NCBI GenBank assembly: GCA_964452775.1
Contig: CAYVQP010000137.1
Coordinates: 1 to 7,160, forward strand
Reading direction: 5' to 3'
From: JACKCB01 sp964452775
GTDB lineage: Bacteria; Chloroflexota; Anaerolineae; Promineifilales; Promineifilaceae
DNA length: 7,160 bases
The notes below the pieces were generated by a model that made no database searches, had not been told where the DNA came from, and was given only the letters and a program-made list of their open reading frames with translations. Below, piece by piece: positions 1 to 6,269 of this stretch (positions are counted from its first letter, which is position 1; each line of letters opens with the position of its first letter). The position numbers and the translations under genes were made by a program.

Positions 1-14
1 GAGCTGCGGGGTTT
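1..14 (+). repeat. Partial arm of the AGACCTGC-type stem-loop repeat
   Basis: Bases 1-14 read GAGCTGCGGGGTTT, which matches 13 of 14 positions of the repeat arm (A)GACCTGCGGGGTTT found complete at 5188-5202, 6146-6160 and 6215-6229. It lies only 4 bases beyond the stop codon of the kinase gene. The G-for-C change (GAGCTGC rather than GACCTGC) also occurs in the left arm of the 5138-5202 element when read on the minus strand. The rest of the element would lie before the window, so its partner arm cannot be seen. Confidence 0.6.
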
Positions 15-18
15 CTGC

Positions 19-3000
19 CTAGCCGTCACAACGCTCCAGGTGCAAGAACTGCCGGCATTCGTCGTCGGTCATCGGGCGGATGGTGCGGGAGCCGGCCAGG
101 GCCATCAGCTCCTCAATCGGCACGACGTACAGGCGCACCAATCCGCTGCCCGTAGTCGCCGCCAGCAAGCGCCCATCCGGGCTAAAGGCCACCTCCCGGC
201 CATTGTTTCCCGCCCCCGGCAGGGTCAGCCGCTCAATCCCCGTCTGCGGGTCCCACAGCTTCACCGCGTCGTCGAAGCCGATGGTGGCGATCAGGCTATC
301 ATCCGGGCTGAAGACCACGTCCCACACCACGCTGCCGTGCCCGCGCAGCGTCGCCGCCTCGCGCACCTCGCCATCCCCGATTTCCCAGATGCGGGCCACG
401 TTATCCGCCCCGGCCGTGCCCAGATAGCGCCCGTCATGGCTGAAGTTGACCGCGTTCACCGGCGCTTCGTGGGCGGTCATGGCGGCCAGCAGTTCCCCCG
501 ATTCCAGCAGCCAGAGCTTTGCGCTGCCGTCAGTGCTGGCCGTGGCCAGCAGCCGGCCGTCCGGGCTGATGGCTACCCGTTCGATGGAGGCCTCATGCCC
601 GGTCCAGGAGCGCGCCAGCTCGCCGCTCTCCGTGTCCCACAGGTTAATCAACCCCGGCGCTTCGCCGCCTTCGCCCACCGTGGCCAGCAGCCGGCCGTCC
701 GGCGAAAAGGCCACGTCCAATATCGGCCCCAGATGGCCGCCAAAGCGCTGCAGCGCCTCGCCCGTTTGCACATCCCACAGCACCGCCGAATCGTTCATTG
801 CCGACGAGGCCGCGCGCCGGCCATCCGGACTGAAGAGCACGGAGAACTGCCGCCACTCGTCCGCCAGCAGGGTCGCCGTTTCCTCGCCCGTAGCCACGTC
901 CCACAACTTCACGCTGCCGTCCCAACTTGCCGTCGCCAGCTGCGCGCCGTCCGGGCTGAAGTCCACCCCAAACATGACCCAGTTGTGGCCGTCCAGGGTC
1001 ATATACTCCCGGTTGGCCGCCCGCGAGAGGTCCCACAGTTGCAGCGCGCCGTCGTCCGCGCCGGAAGCCAGGCGGGCGCCGTCCGGCGAGAAGGCCAGGT
1101 TGTGCACGATCCCCTTGTGTCCCGGCAGGGCCAGCAGCTCCTCGCCGCTCGCCGCGTCCCACACGTTAATCACCGCATCCGTGCCGCCCCCGGCCAGCTG
1201 CGTCCCGTCCGGGCTGAAGGCCACCGCGTAGACCCGCCCCTGGTCGCCGGGAAAGTTGAGCAGTTCCGCCCCGCCGGCCGTGTCCCACACGCGGATGCGC
1301 TGGTCCCAACCGGCCGTCGCCAGCCGCGCGCCGTCCGGACTCAGGGCAATGTCCGCGATCCGGTCCGTATGCCCCGCCAATACCAGCCGCTCCCTCCCCT
1401 CGGCGAGGTCCCAGATACGGGCCGTGCCGTCGCTGCTGCCCGAGTACAATTCCGTCCCATCCGGGCTGAACAGCACGTCGCGCACCGAATCCTCGTGGCC
1501 GGCCAGCGTGGCCACTTCCTCCCCGCTGGCCGCGTCCCACAGCCGGATGAGGTTGTCCCGGCCGGCGGTGGCGATGCGCGCGCCGTCCGGGCTGAAGGCG
1601 ACGTCCGTCAATTCCGCCTCGTGTCCGGCGAGGGTGAGCGCGGCCTGAGTCACCGTGTCCCCGGCCTCGCCCGCCGTGATCTCCCAAATCATGGCGCTGC
1701 CGTCCGCGCTCGCCGTAGCCAGCCGCTGCCCATCCGGCGAGAAGGCCACGGCGACCACCGGCTCGCTATGCCCATCCAGCACCAAAAGCTGCTCGCCGCC
1801 GGCCGCGTCATGCACAACGGCGCTGTTCTCCGGGCCGGCGGCAGCCAACAATGAGCCGTCCGGGCTGAAAGCGACATCGCTGCACCACACCTCCAGCCGG
1901 CAGCTTTCACCATTGGAGCCGGGCAACGCCCGTTCAAGGCGCAAACTCATCAGCGCCCGGCGCAGGGCGGACTCCGCCTCGGGCAGGGCGAAGCCGTCCA
2001 CGGTCTGCGTCCGGCTCACCGCCTGCATGGCCAGCAGCAGGCTCAATTGCGGGTCAATCTCCAGGTTGTTCACCGCCGCCAGGGAGAGCTCGCGGGCGGA
2101 GGCCAGCCGCGCCTGCGCTTCGGCCGCCTCGCGCTCCACGATTGCCGCGGATTCGGCGGTCGCCCGGATAGCGGCTTCCGCCTCCGCGGCGGCCCCGGCC
2201 TGCGCGGCGATGGTCGCCGCTGCTTCGGCGCTGTCCGCGTTGCGCTGCGCCTGCCGGCCGGCGGCCAGCGCGGCCAGGGCCAGCACGGCGGCGACCACCA
2301 GCGCCGCCCCCAGATAGATGGCGCGCCGGCGCATCCGTTGCGCCGCCTGCGTCTGAAACTCCGCCCGCCGGCGCTCCGTCTCGGCCAGCTGCCGGGCGGT
2401 CTCCACTTCCCGCTGCCGGCGCGCTTCCTCCTCGGCCTGCTGGTCGCGGCGGGCGGCCAGGCTGGCATCGAGGAAGGCGCGCTCATCCTGCGCGAGGGCC
2501 AGGTCCGTCTGCGCGCTCCAGGCGGCGAACTGCTCCAGCCGGGTGCGGGAGAGGAGCAGGCCGGGTTCGCGATCCCCGTCCAACCACTCCTGGGTCAGCG
2601 TTTGCAGCCGGCGGCGCTGGTAGAGGTCGTCGCGGCTCTCCTCCAGCCAGCCGCGCAACCGCTCCCACTCGCGCAGCAGCGCCTCATGGGCCACCTCGAC
2701 GGTCGGGCGGCGGTTGGCCGGGTCGTGGTCCAGGGTGAGCAGGCGGTGGGCGGCATAGCTGTTGATGATTTCCTCCACCAGGTCTTCCGCGGCGACGGCG
2801 TCCAGCTCTGACCGCAGGGCGCGCCGGCGGGTATCGGGCAGCCCCTCTTGAGCTTCATCAACCGCCACCAGGCGCAGGAAGAGCTGCCGGACGGCCTCCT
2901 GCCCGCTCTCATCCTGTTCGTTGAACAGCTCCTCGGCGCGGCGGGCGAGCGCGCCCGTGGCCCGGCCAATGGCTTCGTAGCCCTGGCGGGTCAGGAGCCG

Positions 3001-4941
3001 GCCCTCGCGGCGCTCGAACAGTTCGGTCAGGGCATACTGCAACAGGGGCAGCCCGCCCGGCTGGTAGAGCACGTCATCAATGATCGCCTGCGCCAGGCCG
3101 GCTTCGCAGAGCACCCCGACCTGCTCCGCGGGGCGCACAATCGCCTGCTCCAGCTCCTCGGCGGAAAGGGGCAAGATGGTCTCCATGTAGCTGCGCACCA
3201 GGTCGCCGAAGAAGGGGTAATGCAGCGGCCGGTCGTAATAGTCCGCCCGCAGAGCGACGATGACCCGCACCCGGCTGCGCCCATCCGTCACCGCCCCGGC
3301 CAGCAGGTCCAGAAAGCGGCGGCGGTCGCCCTCGTCCGCGGTCAGGGTGAACAGCTCCTCAAACTGGTCAATGACCAGCAACAGCTCGCTGCCGTCTCGG
3401 GGCAAAATAAGCTCCGCCGCCCGCACCAGGCCGTTCTTGTCGCGCTCAATCTGGGCGCGCAGATTGCCCGGCTGGTTAGCGGCGACGCGCAGCAGGCTGA
3501 CCTCCAGCTCGTCAAGCGGCCGGCTGCCGGGCGTCATCTGCGCCGTAAACCAGCGCTCGGAGCCGGGGATCTCGCCGCGCCCGATGGCCGGGATGATGCC
3601 CGCCCGCAGCAGGCTGGACTTGCCGCTGCCGCTCGGCCCGACCACCGCCAGGAAGCGCTGGTGGGCGGCGGAGACGCTGAGGCGAGCATCGCCGCCGGCG
3701 TGCGCGTGCCCGTTGCCGCCCGGCGGGACGCCGTTGTTGAAGCGGGTGAGCAGGCGCTGGATGAGCGCTCCCCGCCCGAAGAAGTCGCGCGCGTCGGCGC
3801 TCTCAAAGGGGCGCAGTCCTTTGTACGGGTTGGCCGGGGCGGGCATGACCAGGCTGACCGCGGTCGCCGGATCCAGCACGACCTCCTCCTCGTCGGCCAC
3901 CAACAGGCGCAATTCGCGGGCGCGCATCATCGCCTGCCGGCGCGTGCTGACTCCCAGCTTGGGGTAAATCTGGCGAATGTACCATTTAACGGTGGATAGC
4001 TCGATGAACAGCGCGCCGGCTATCTCGCGGTTTGACTTGCCCTGCATGATTAGCTGCAGGATCTCCTGTTCGCGCAGGGTGAGCGACTCCACCAGGGCTT
4101 CGGCGCCGCGGTCTTCGAGGCGGGCCGCCTGGCGAAAGGCGGCGGCCATCTCCAGCGCGTCGTTGAAGCGCAGGCGGGGATTCTTGGCGGTGGCCCGCTG
4201 GATCAGCGCGTTGACCTCCACCTGCACCGGCCGGTCCAGCGAATCAATTTGCGGCAGCGGCTCATTGATGTGCTTGAAGAGCCTTTCGACGCCGGTGAGG
4301 CCGGGAAATGGGTGCTGCCCGGCCAGGATCTCGTACAGGGTCACGCCCAGGCAGTAGATGTCCGTCTGAGGGGTGACCGGCTGCCCGCGAGCCTGCTCCG
4401 GCGATAGATAATCCGGCGACCCGACCACTTCGCCGCTGTCCGTCAGCCGGCTGCCGGCCTCTCCCAGCTCCCGGGCAATGCCGAAGTCCGCCAGGTAGGC
4501 GTTGCCCTCCTCGTCGAGCAGGATGTTAGAGGGCTTGATGTCCCGGTGAACGACGCCGGCGGCATGAGCGACGGCCAGCCCGGCGGCCACCTGGTCCAGC
4601 AACCGCGCCGCCTGCGCCAGCCCGAACGGCCCTTCCGCCAGCGCATCGCGCACGCTGCCGCCGCGCAGCCAGCGCATCACCAGGTACGCCCCCTCCGGGT
4701 CGCGCCAGTAGTCGTAGAGGGGCGTGATGTGCAGATGCTCCAGCCGGGCGACCAGCTGCGCCTCCTGCTCAAAGCGGCGGATGAACTCCGGCCGGTTAGC
4801 CAGGCCGGGCAGGATCACCTTAATCGCCACCTCCCGCCCCAGCGTCGTCTGGTAAGCGCGATAGACCGCCCCGAAGCCGCCGCTGCCGATGCGCTCCAGA
4901 ATCCGATACCCCTTCAGCGTTTCGCCTATCTCAAAAGTCAT
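19..4941 (-). CDS. Ser/Thr protein kinase - LuxR HTH - STAND ATPase - WD40 membrane protein
   Basis: This 1640-residue protein is probably a membrane-anchored signalling or transcription-linked switch. Domains in order: (a) a Hanks-type kinase at about 11-270, with a glycine loop GSGGFGAVY (19-27), lysine K41 in VAIK, E60, HRDIKPSN with D134, K136 and N139, and DFG at 152-154. All the catalytic residues I looked for are present. (b) A LuxR/MalT-type helix-turn-helix at about 287-347 (LTLREQEILQLI, TVKWYIRQIYPKLGV). (c) An nSTAND-type NTPase opening with NPYKGLRPFE (371-380) and DFFGR (386-390), Walker A GPSGSGKSS (435-443), Walker B LLVIDQFEEL (521-530), and VEVAHEALLREWERL (748-762). (d) A charged coiled coil at about 825-868, then RMRRR and one membrane helix at about 874-895. 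(e) A second Ala/Glu-rich helical stretch at 900-950. (f) 14 WD40 blades at about 1020-1608. (g) A tail with C1629 and C1638. The ATG start at 4941 is supported by GGAG five bases upstream. The positive residues before the helix suggest that the kinase, HTH and ATPase are cytoplasmic and the WD40 part is outside. Kinase substrate, DNA target and trigger are unknown. Confidence 0.93.
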   Translation of the reverse strand: MTFEIGETLKGYRILERIGSGGFGAVYRAYQTTLGREVAIKVILPGLANRPEFIRRFEQEAQLVARLEHLHITPLYDYWRDPEGAYLVMRWLRGGSVRDALAEGPFGLAQAARLLDQVAAGLAVAHAAGVVHRDIKPSNILLDEEGNAYLADFGIARELGEAGSRLTDSGEVVGSPDYLSPEQARGQPVTPQTDIYCLGVTLYEILAGQHPFPGLTGVERLFKHINEPLPQIDSLDRPVQVEVNALIQRATAKNPRLRFNDALEMAAAFRQAARLEDRGAEALVESLTLREQEILQLIMQGKSNREIAGALFIELSTVKWYIRQIYPKLGVSTRRQAMMRARELRLLVADEEEVVLDPATAVSLVMPAPANPYKGLRPFESADARDFFGRGALIQRLLTRFNNGVPPGGNGHAHAGGDARLSVSAAHQRFLAVVGPSGSGKSSLLRAGIIPAIGRGEIPGSERWFTAQMTPGSRPLDELEVSLLRVAANQPGNLRAQIERDKNGLVRAAELILPRDGSELLLVIDQFEELFTLTADEGDRRRFLDLLAGAVTDGRSRVRVIVALRADYYDRPLHYPFFGDLVRSYMETILPLSAEELEQAIVRPAEQVGVLCEAGLAQAIIDDVLYQPGGLPLLQYALTELFERREGRLLTRQGYEAIGRATGALARRAEELFNEQDESGQEAVRQLFLRLVAVDEAQEGLPDTRRRALRSELDAVAAEDLVEEIINSYAAHRLLTLDHDPANRRPTVEVAHEALLREWERLRGWLEESRDDLYQRRRLQTLTQEWLDGDREPGLLLSRTRLEQFAAWSAQTDLALAQDERAFLDASLAARRDQQAEEEARRQREVETARQLAETERRRAEFQTQAAQRMRRRAIYLGAALVVAAVLALAALAAGRQAQRNADSAEAAATIAAQAGAAAEAEAAIRATAESAAIVEREAAEAQARLASARELSLAAVNNLEIDPQLSLLLAMQAVSRTQTVDGFALPEAESALRRALMSLRLERALPGSNGESCRLEVWCSDVAFSPDGSLLAAAGPENSAVVHDAAGGEQLLVLDGHSEPVVAVAFSPDGQRLATASADGSAMIWEITAGEAGDTVTQAALTLAGHEAELTDVAFSPDGARIATAGRDNLIRLWDAASGEEVATLAGHEDSVRDVLFSPDGTELYSGSSDGTARIWDLAEGRERLVLAGHTDRIADIALSPDGARLATAGWDQRIRVWDTAGGAELLNFPGDQGRVYAVAFSPDGTQLAGGGTDAVINVWDAASGEELLALPGHKGIVHNLAFSPDGARLASGADDGALQLWDLSRAANREYMTLDGHNWVMFGVDFSPDGAQLATASWDGSVKLWDVATGEETATLLADEWRQFSVLFSPDGRRAASSAMNDSAVLWDVQTGEALQRFGGHLGPILDVAFSPDGRLLATVGEGGEAPGLINLWDTESGELARSWTGHEASIERVAISPDGRLLATASTDGSAKLWLLESGELLAAMTAHEAPVNAVNFSHDGRYLGTAGADNVARIWEIGDGEVREAATLRGHGSVVWDVVFSPDDSLIATIGFDDAVKLWDPQTGIERLTLPGAGNNGREVAFSPDGRLLAATTGSGLVRLYVVPIEELMALAGSRTIRPMTDDECRQFLHLERCDG
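118..1884 (-). repeat. 14 tandem WD40-coding repeats, about 126 bp each
   Basis: The FSPDG motif, or a close variant, recurs 14 times in the protein. It falls at residues near 1026, 1068, 1117, 1159, 1201, 1243, 1285, 1329, 1371, 1413, 1459, 1501, 1545 and 1587. Nine of the 13 intervals are exactly 42 residues (126 bp); the others are 44, 44, 46 and 49. Most repeats end in LWD, VWD or IWD/IWE. The first ends in VHD and the last in LYV, so the outermost blades are degenerate. Fourteen blades would fit two seven-bladed propellers, or one double-ring propeller, on known WD40 structures. Confidence 0.9.
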
Positions 4942-4946
4942 GTTTA

Positions 4947-4950
4947 CTCC
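4947..4950 (-). promoter_or_regulatory. Ribosome binding site of the kinase gene
   Basis: On the minus strand the sequence reads GCGGAGTAAAC and then ATG. GGAG sits five bases before the start codon at 4941, which supports that start. The SD is only 7 bases beyond the end of the leader hairpin at 4958, so hairpin folding could influence ribosome access. Confidence 0.6.
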
Positions 4951-4957
4951 GCTGCAG

Positions 4958-5014
4958 AGACCTGCCAGGTTTCAGAAAACCTGGCAGGTCTGTTTTAGGA
5001 AACCTGGCAGGTCT
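4958..5014 (-). repeat. Three-arm hairpin repeat in the kinase leader
   Basis: Three copies of the same 15-mer occur here. AGACCTGCCAGGTTT is at 4958-4972, and its exact reverse complement AAACCTGGCAGGTCT is at 4977-4991 and again at 5000-5014. The first two form a perfect 15-bp stem with a 4-base loop (CAGA). The 4958-4972 arm could instead pair with the 5000-5014 copy across a 27-base loop, so two mutually exclusive hairpins are possible. The arm core ACCTG-C-CAGGT is itself palindromic around its central base. If transcription starts at the predicted promoter, all three arms lie in the 5' leader of the kinase mRNA. No T-tract follows the stem, so a simple intrinsic terminator is not indicated. 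Confidence 0.85.
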
Positions 5015-5033
5015 TTCCGGCAACAACGCCCAC

Positions 5034-5060
5034 ATTATAAACCACAACCGCCGCTCACAA
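5034..5060 (-). promoter_or_regulatory. Probable promoter of the kinase gene
   Basis: On the minus strand, TATAAT (5039-5034) is a perfect -10 hexamer in a GC-rich background. The best upstream match is TTGTGA (5060-5055), four of six to TTGACA, but the spacing is short at 15 bp. At 17 bp spacing the hexamer is the weaker GCTTGT. Transcription would begin near 5027 and give a leader of about 85 nt that contains the three-arm hairpin. The -10 is convincing; the -35 is not. Confidence 0.45.
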
Positions 5061-5064
5061 GCCA

Positions 5065-5094
5065 TTCCCCTCCTTTTTCCCCCCTTCCCCTCCC
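5065..5094 (+). other. 30-nt pure pyrimidine tract
   Basis: Every base from 5065 to 5094 is C or T on the plus strand. The minus strand therefore has a G/A-only run with G-runs of 3, 4, 6 and 4, separated by A, AA and AAAAAGGA. Such mirror-like homopurine tracts can form triplex or G-quadruplex structures, although the last loop (8 bases) is slightly longer than the usual quadruplex rule allows. It lies just upstream of the predicted kinase promoter. A structural role is inference only. Confidence 0.55.
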
Positions 5095-5137
5095 GGCCCA
5101 TCGCCGTTAATGTGAGCGATGTAGCCGGCGCACCCAC

Positions 5138-5202
5138 AGACCCCGCAGCTCTTTGTGAGGGACATGCCGGTGTGAACATGCTCGACCAGACCTGCGGGGT
5201 TT
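5138..5202 (-). repeat. Diverged copy of the 65-bp stem-loop element, inverse orientation
   Basis: The left arm AGACCCCGCAGCTCT (5138-5152) matches AAACCCCGCAGGTCT at 13 of 15 positions. The right arm AGACCTGCGGGGTTT (5188-5202) is perfect. They enclose exactly 35 bases, the same interior length as both copies at 6096-6229. Comparing this interior with the reverse complement of the 6111-6145 interior gives clear similarity in the second half (GTGTGAACATGCTCGACC against GAGCGAACCTGCTTAGCC) and almost none in the first half. This is therefore an older or diverged family member lying in the opposite orientation, about 70 bases ahead of the lipoprotein gene. Confidence 0.7.
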
Positions 5203-5254
5203 CCGTAATGATTAAGCGAGAGAACCACTAAACGTTATCAGCGTATCAACCAAA

Positions 5255-5260
5255 AAGGAG
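5255..5260 (+). promoter_or_regulatory. Ribosome binding site of the lipoprotein gene
   Basis: AAGGAG lies 10 bases before GTG at 5271. The TTG at 5261 directly abuts this site and opens a different frame without a signal peptide, so GTG at 5271 is the preferred start. I could not recognise a convincing -35/-10 pair between the repeat element (ending 5202) and this site. Confidence 0.65.
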
Positions 5261-5270
5261 TTGAACAACA

Positions 5271-6043
5271 GTGAACAAGAGAATTACCCCCCAATTGACC
5301 GGCCTATTCGTCGCCATTATGCTGCTCACTTTGCTGCTGGCGGCGTGCGGGGCCAACGAAGCGACGCCGGAGCCGACCGCCGCTCCGGNNNNNNNNNNNN
5401 NNNNNNNNNNNNNNNNNNNNNNNNNNNNNNNNNNNNNNNNNNNNNNNNNNNNNNNNNNNNNNNNNNNNNNNNNNNNNNNNNNNNNNNNGGCGAACCGGTG
5501 ACTATCGAGTCCAACGGTGAAGTACCCTTTTACGCCCGCTTTGGCGACAACGAGACCTTCGGCGACGAGGAAGTGGTGGCGGTCGTCTTCTACCGGCCGC
5601 CGGAGTGCATCCCGGCCGACTTTAACCTGATGCAGTTCTTCCACATGCCCGACGACAGCAGCCCCGGCGCGTTTGCCTGCTCGCCGCCGACCACCACCAG
5701 CATCGAAACGTGGCAGAACGGGCCGGAGACGGACCCGGCCCCACTGGCGGCGGAGATGACCGGGCGCGGGGCGGTGCCGGTGTGGTTCTTTGACCGCGAG
5801 GAGCTGTTCGCGGCCATGGCCGACGGGACGGTGACCATCGGCGACCTGAGCGGGATGGCCTCACGCCGGGTGGGAACGGCCTCCACCTACACCGAGCTGC
5901 TGCACCCCAGCCAGACCAACGCCCAGCCGCTGATTCAGTTCATGGCGGAGGGGACCCTGGAAGACGGCAGCGCCTTCACGGTGAGCGTCAGCGACGGCGA
6001 TCCGGAGGTGACCGACCATGTCACCATCGAGTTCGCTGAGTAG
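5271..6043 (+). CDS. Uncharacterised lipoprotein, interrupted by an assembly gap
   Basis: The GTG start gives MNKRITPQLTGLFVAIMLL and then a hydrophobic run ending in LAAC at residues 23-26, a typical lipobox. The protein is therefore probably exported and lipid-anchored at C26. A low-complexity Ala/Thr/Pro/Glu linker (ANEATPEPTAAP) follows and runs into 100 Ns. After the gap, 184 residues remain to tandem TAG stops at 6041-6046. This part begins GEPVTIESNGEVPFYARF and includes RPPECIPADFN, FACSPPTTTS and TGRGAVPVWFF, with two cysteines that could form a disulfide. The two sides are in different frames across the 100 Ns, which is explained by the gap length being arbitrary. The globular part resembles uncharacterised secreted proteins I associate with Chloroflexota, but I cannot name a family or function. 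That the two sides belong to one gene is inferred from matching orientation, no stops and an apt linker; it is not proven. Confidence 0.75.
5389..5488. other. Assembly gap of 100 Ns
   Basis: Positions 5389-5488 are all N, exactly 100, the conventional placeholder for a scaffold gap of unknown size. It falls inside the linker of the lipoprotein. With 118 coding bases before it and 555 after it including the stop, an intact gene needs a true gap length that leaves remainder 2 on division by 3, which 100 does not. Confidence 0.98.
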
Positions 6044-6056
6044 TAGCCGGGCCGGC

Positions 6057-6071
6057 AGGTGACTGTCACCT
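6057..6071. repeat. 15-nt palindrome AGGTGAC-T-GTCACCT
   Basis: A perfect 7-bp inverted repeat with a one-base centre starts 13 bases after the first lipoprotein stop codon. It is followed by CCAAGTGCC. It could be a small repeat unit of the kind scattered between genes in this lineage or a protein-binding site. It has no loop suited to an RNA hairpin and no T-run, so it is not a standard terminator. Confidence 0.5.
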
Positions 6072-6095
6072 CCAAGTGCCAAAACCCCGCGCACA

Positions 6096-6229
6096 AAACC
6101 CCGCAGGTCTGGCTAAGCAGGTTCGCTCGGCGGTAGACCCGTGAGAGACCTGCGGGGTTTGCGTAAACCCCGCAGGTCTGGCTGAGCAGGTTCGCTCGGT
6201 GGTAGACCTATGAGAGACCTGCGGGGTTT
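6096..6229 (+). repeat. Two tandem 65-bp stem-loop elements, 69-bp period
   Basis: Copy 1 (6096-6160) and copy 2 (6165-6229) each consist of the arm AAACCCCGCAGGTCT, a 35-base interior, and the arm AGACCTGCGGGGTTT. All four arms are perfect. The interiors (6111-6145 and 6180-6214) differ at only 4 of 35 positions, all transitions. The 4-base spacer GCGT separates the copies. A partial extra arm, AAAACCCCGC, lies just upstream at 6081-6090. Identical arms with nearly identical interiors indicate recent tandem duplication. No coding capacity, target-site duplication or transposase is visible, so this is a REP- or MITE-like non-autonomous element. Confidence 0.9.
6146..6179. repeat. Perfect 15-bp hairpin at the junction of the tandem copies
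   Basis: The right arm of copy 1 (6146-6160) and the left arm of copy 2 (6165-6179) are exact reverse complements separated by GCGT. They give a 15-bp stem with a 4-base loop, stronger than the 35-base-loop hairpin within each copy. The arrangement (arm, 4 bases, inverted arm) matches the hairpin at 4958-4991 in the kinase leader. No T-run follows on either strand, so terminator activity is uncertain. It might protect the 3' end of the lipoprotein mRNA. Confidence 0.7.
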
Positions 6230-6256
6230 CCGGATTGGCTCCACCACGGAAATCGC

Positions 6257-6262
6257 AGGGAG
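6257..6262 (+). promoter_or_regulatory. Ribosome binding site of the 42-codon ORF
   Basis: AGGGAG lies 7 bases before the ATG at 6270. Another ATG at 6263 overlaps the end of this site and opens a frame that stops after eight codons, so 6270 is the better start. Confidence 0.45.
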
Positions 6263-6269
6263 ATGAAAC

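Noticed and set aside
40..1854. Long open frame on the plus strand opposite the kinase (604 codons), with several shorter overlapping ones
   Set aside because: It is exactly antisense to the WD40 repeats. The GC-rich codon pattern of the repeated FSPDG and WD motifs avoids stops on the other strand. The product is Arg/Pro/His/Gln-rich with no recognisable domain.
5261..5388. TTG at 5261 as an alternative lipoprotein start, apparently continuous with the post-gap frame
   Set aside because: The apparent continuity depends on the arbitrary 100-N gap. It abuts the SD and encodes no signal peptide, whereas GTG at 5271 gives a complete lipoprotein signal.
6111..6145. Possible tRNA-like sequence (GGTTCG resembling a T-loop) inside the stem-loop element
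   Set aside because: GGTTCG lies in the first half of the 65-bp element, there is no acceptor/D/anticodon arm arrangement, and the outer stem is 15 bp.
6146..6179. Intrinsic terminator for the lipoprotein gene
   Set aside because: The stem is strong but no T-run follows on either strand, so it is listed as a repeat hairpin only.
6096..6229. Short CRISPR array
   Set aside because: The two units are directly abutting duplicates whose interiors are nearly identical, so there are no unique spacers, and no cas genes are present.
6227..6252. TTTCCG ... CGGAAA inverted repeat ahead of the small ORF
   Set aside because: A 6-bp stem with a 14-base loop and no further support; it is within chance expectation.
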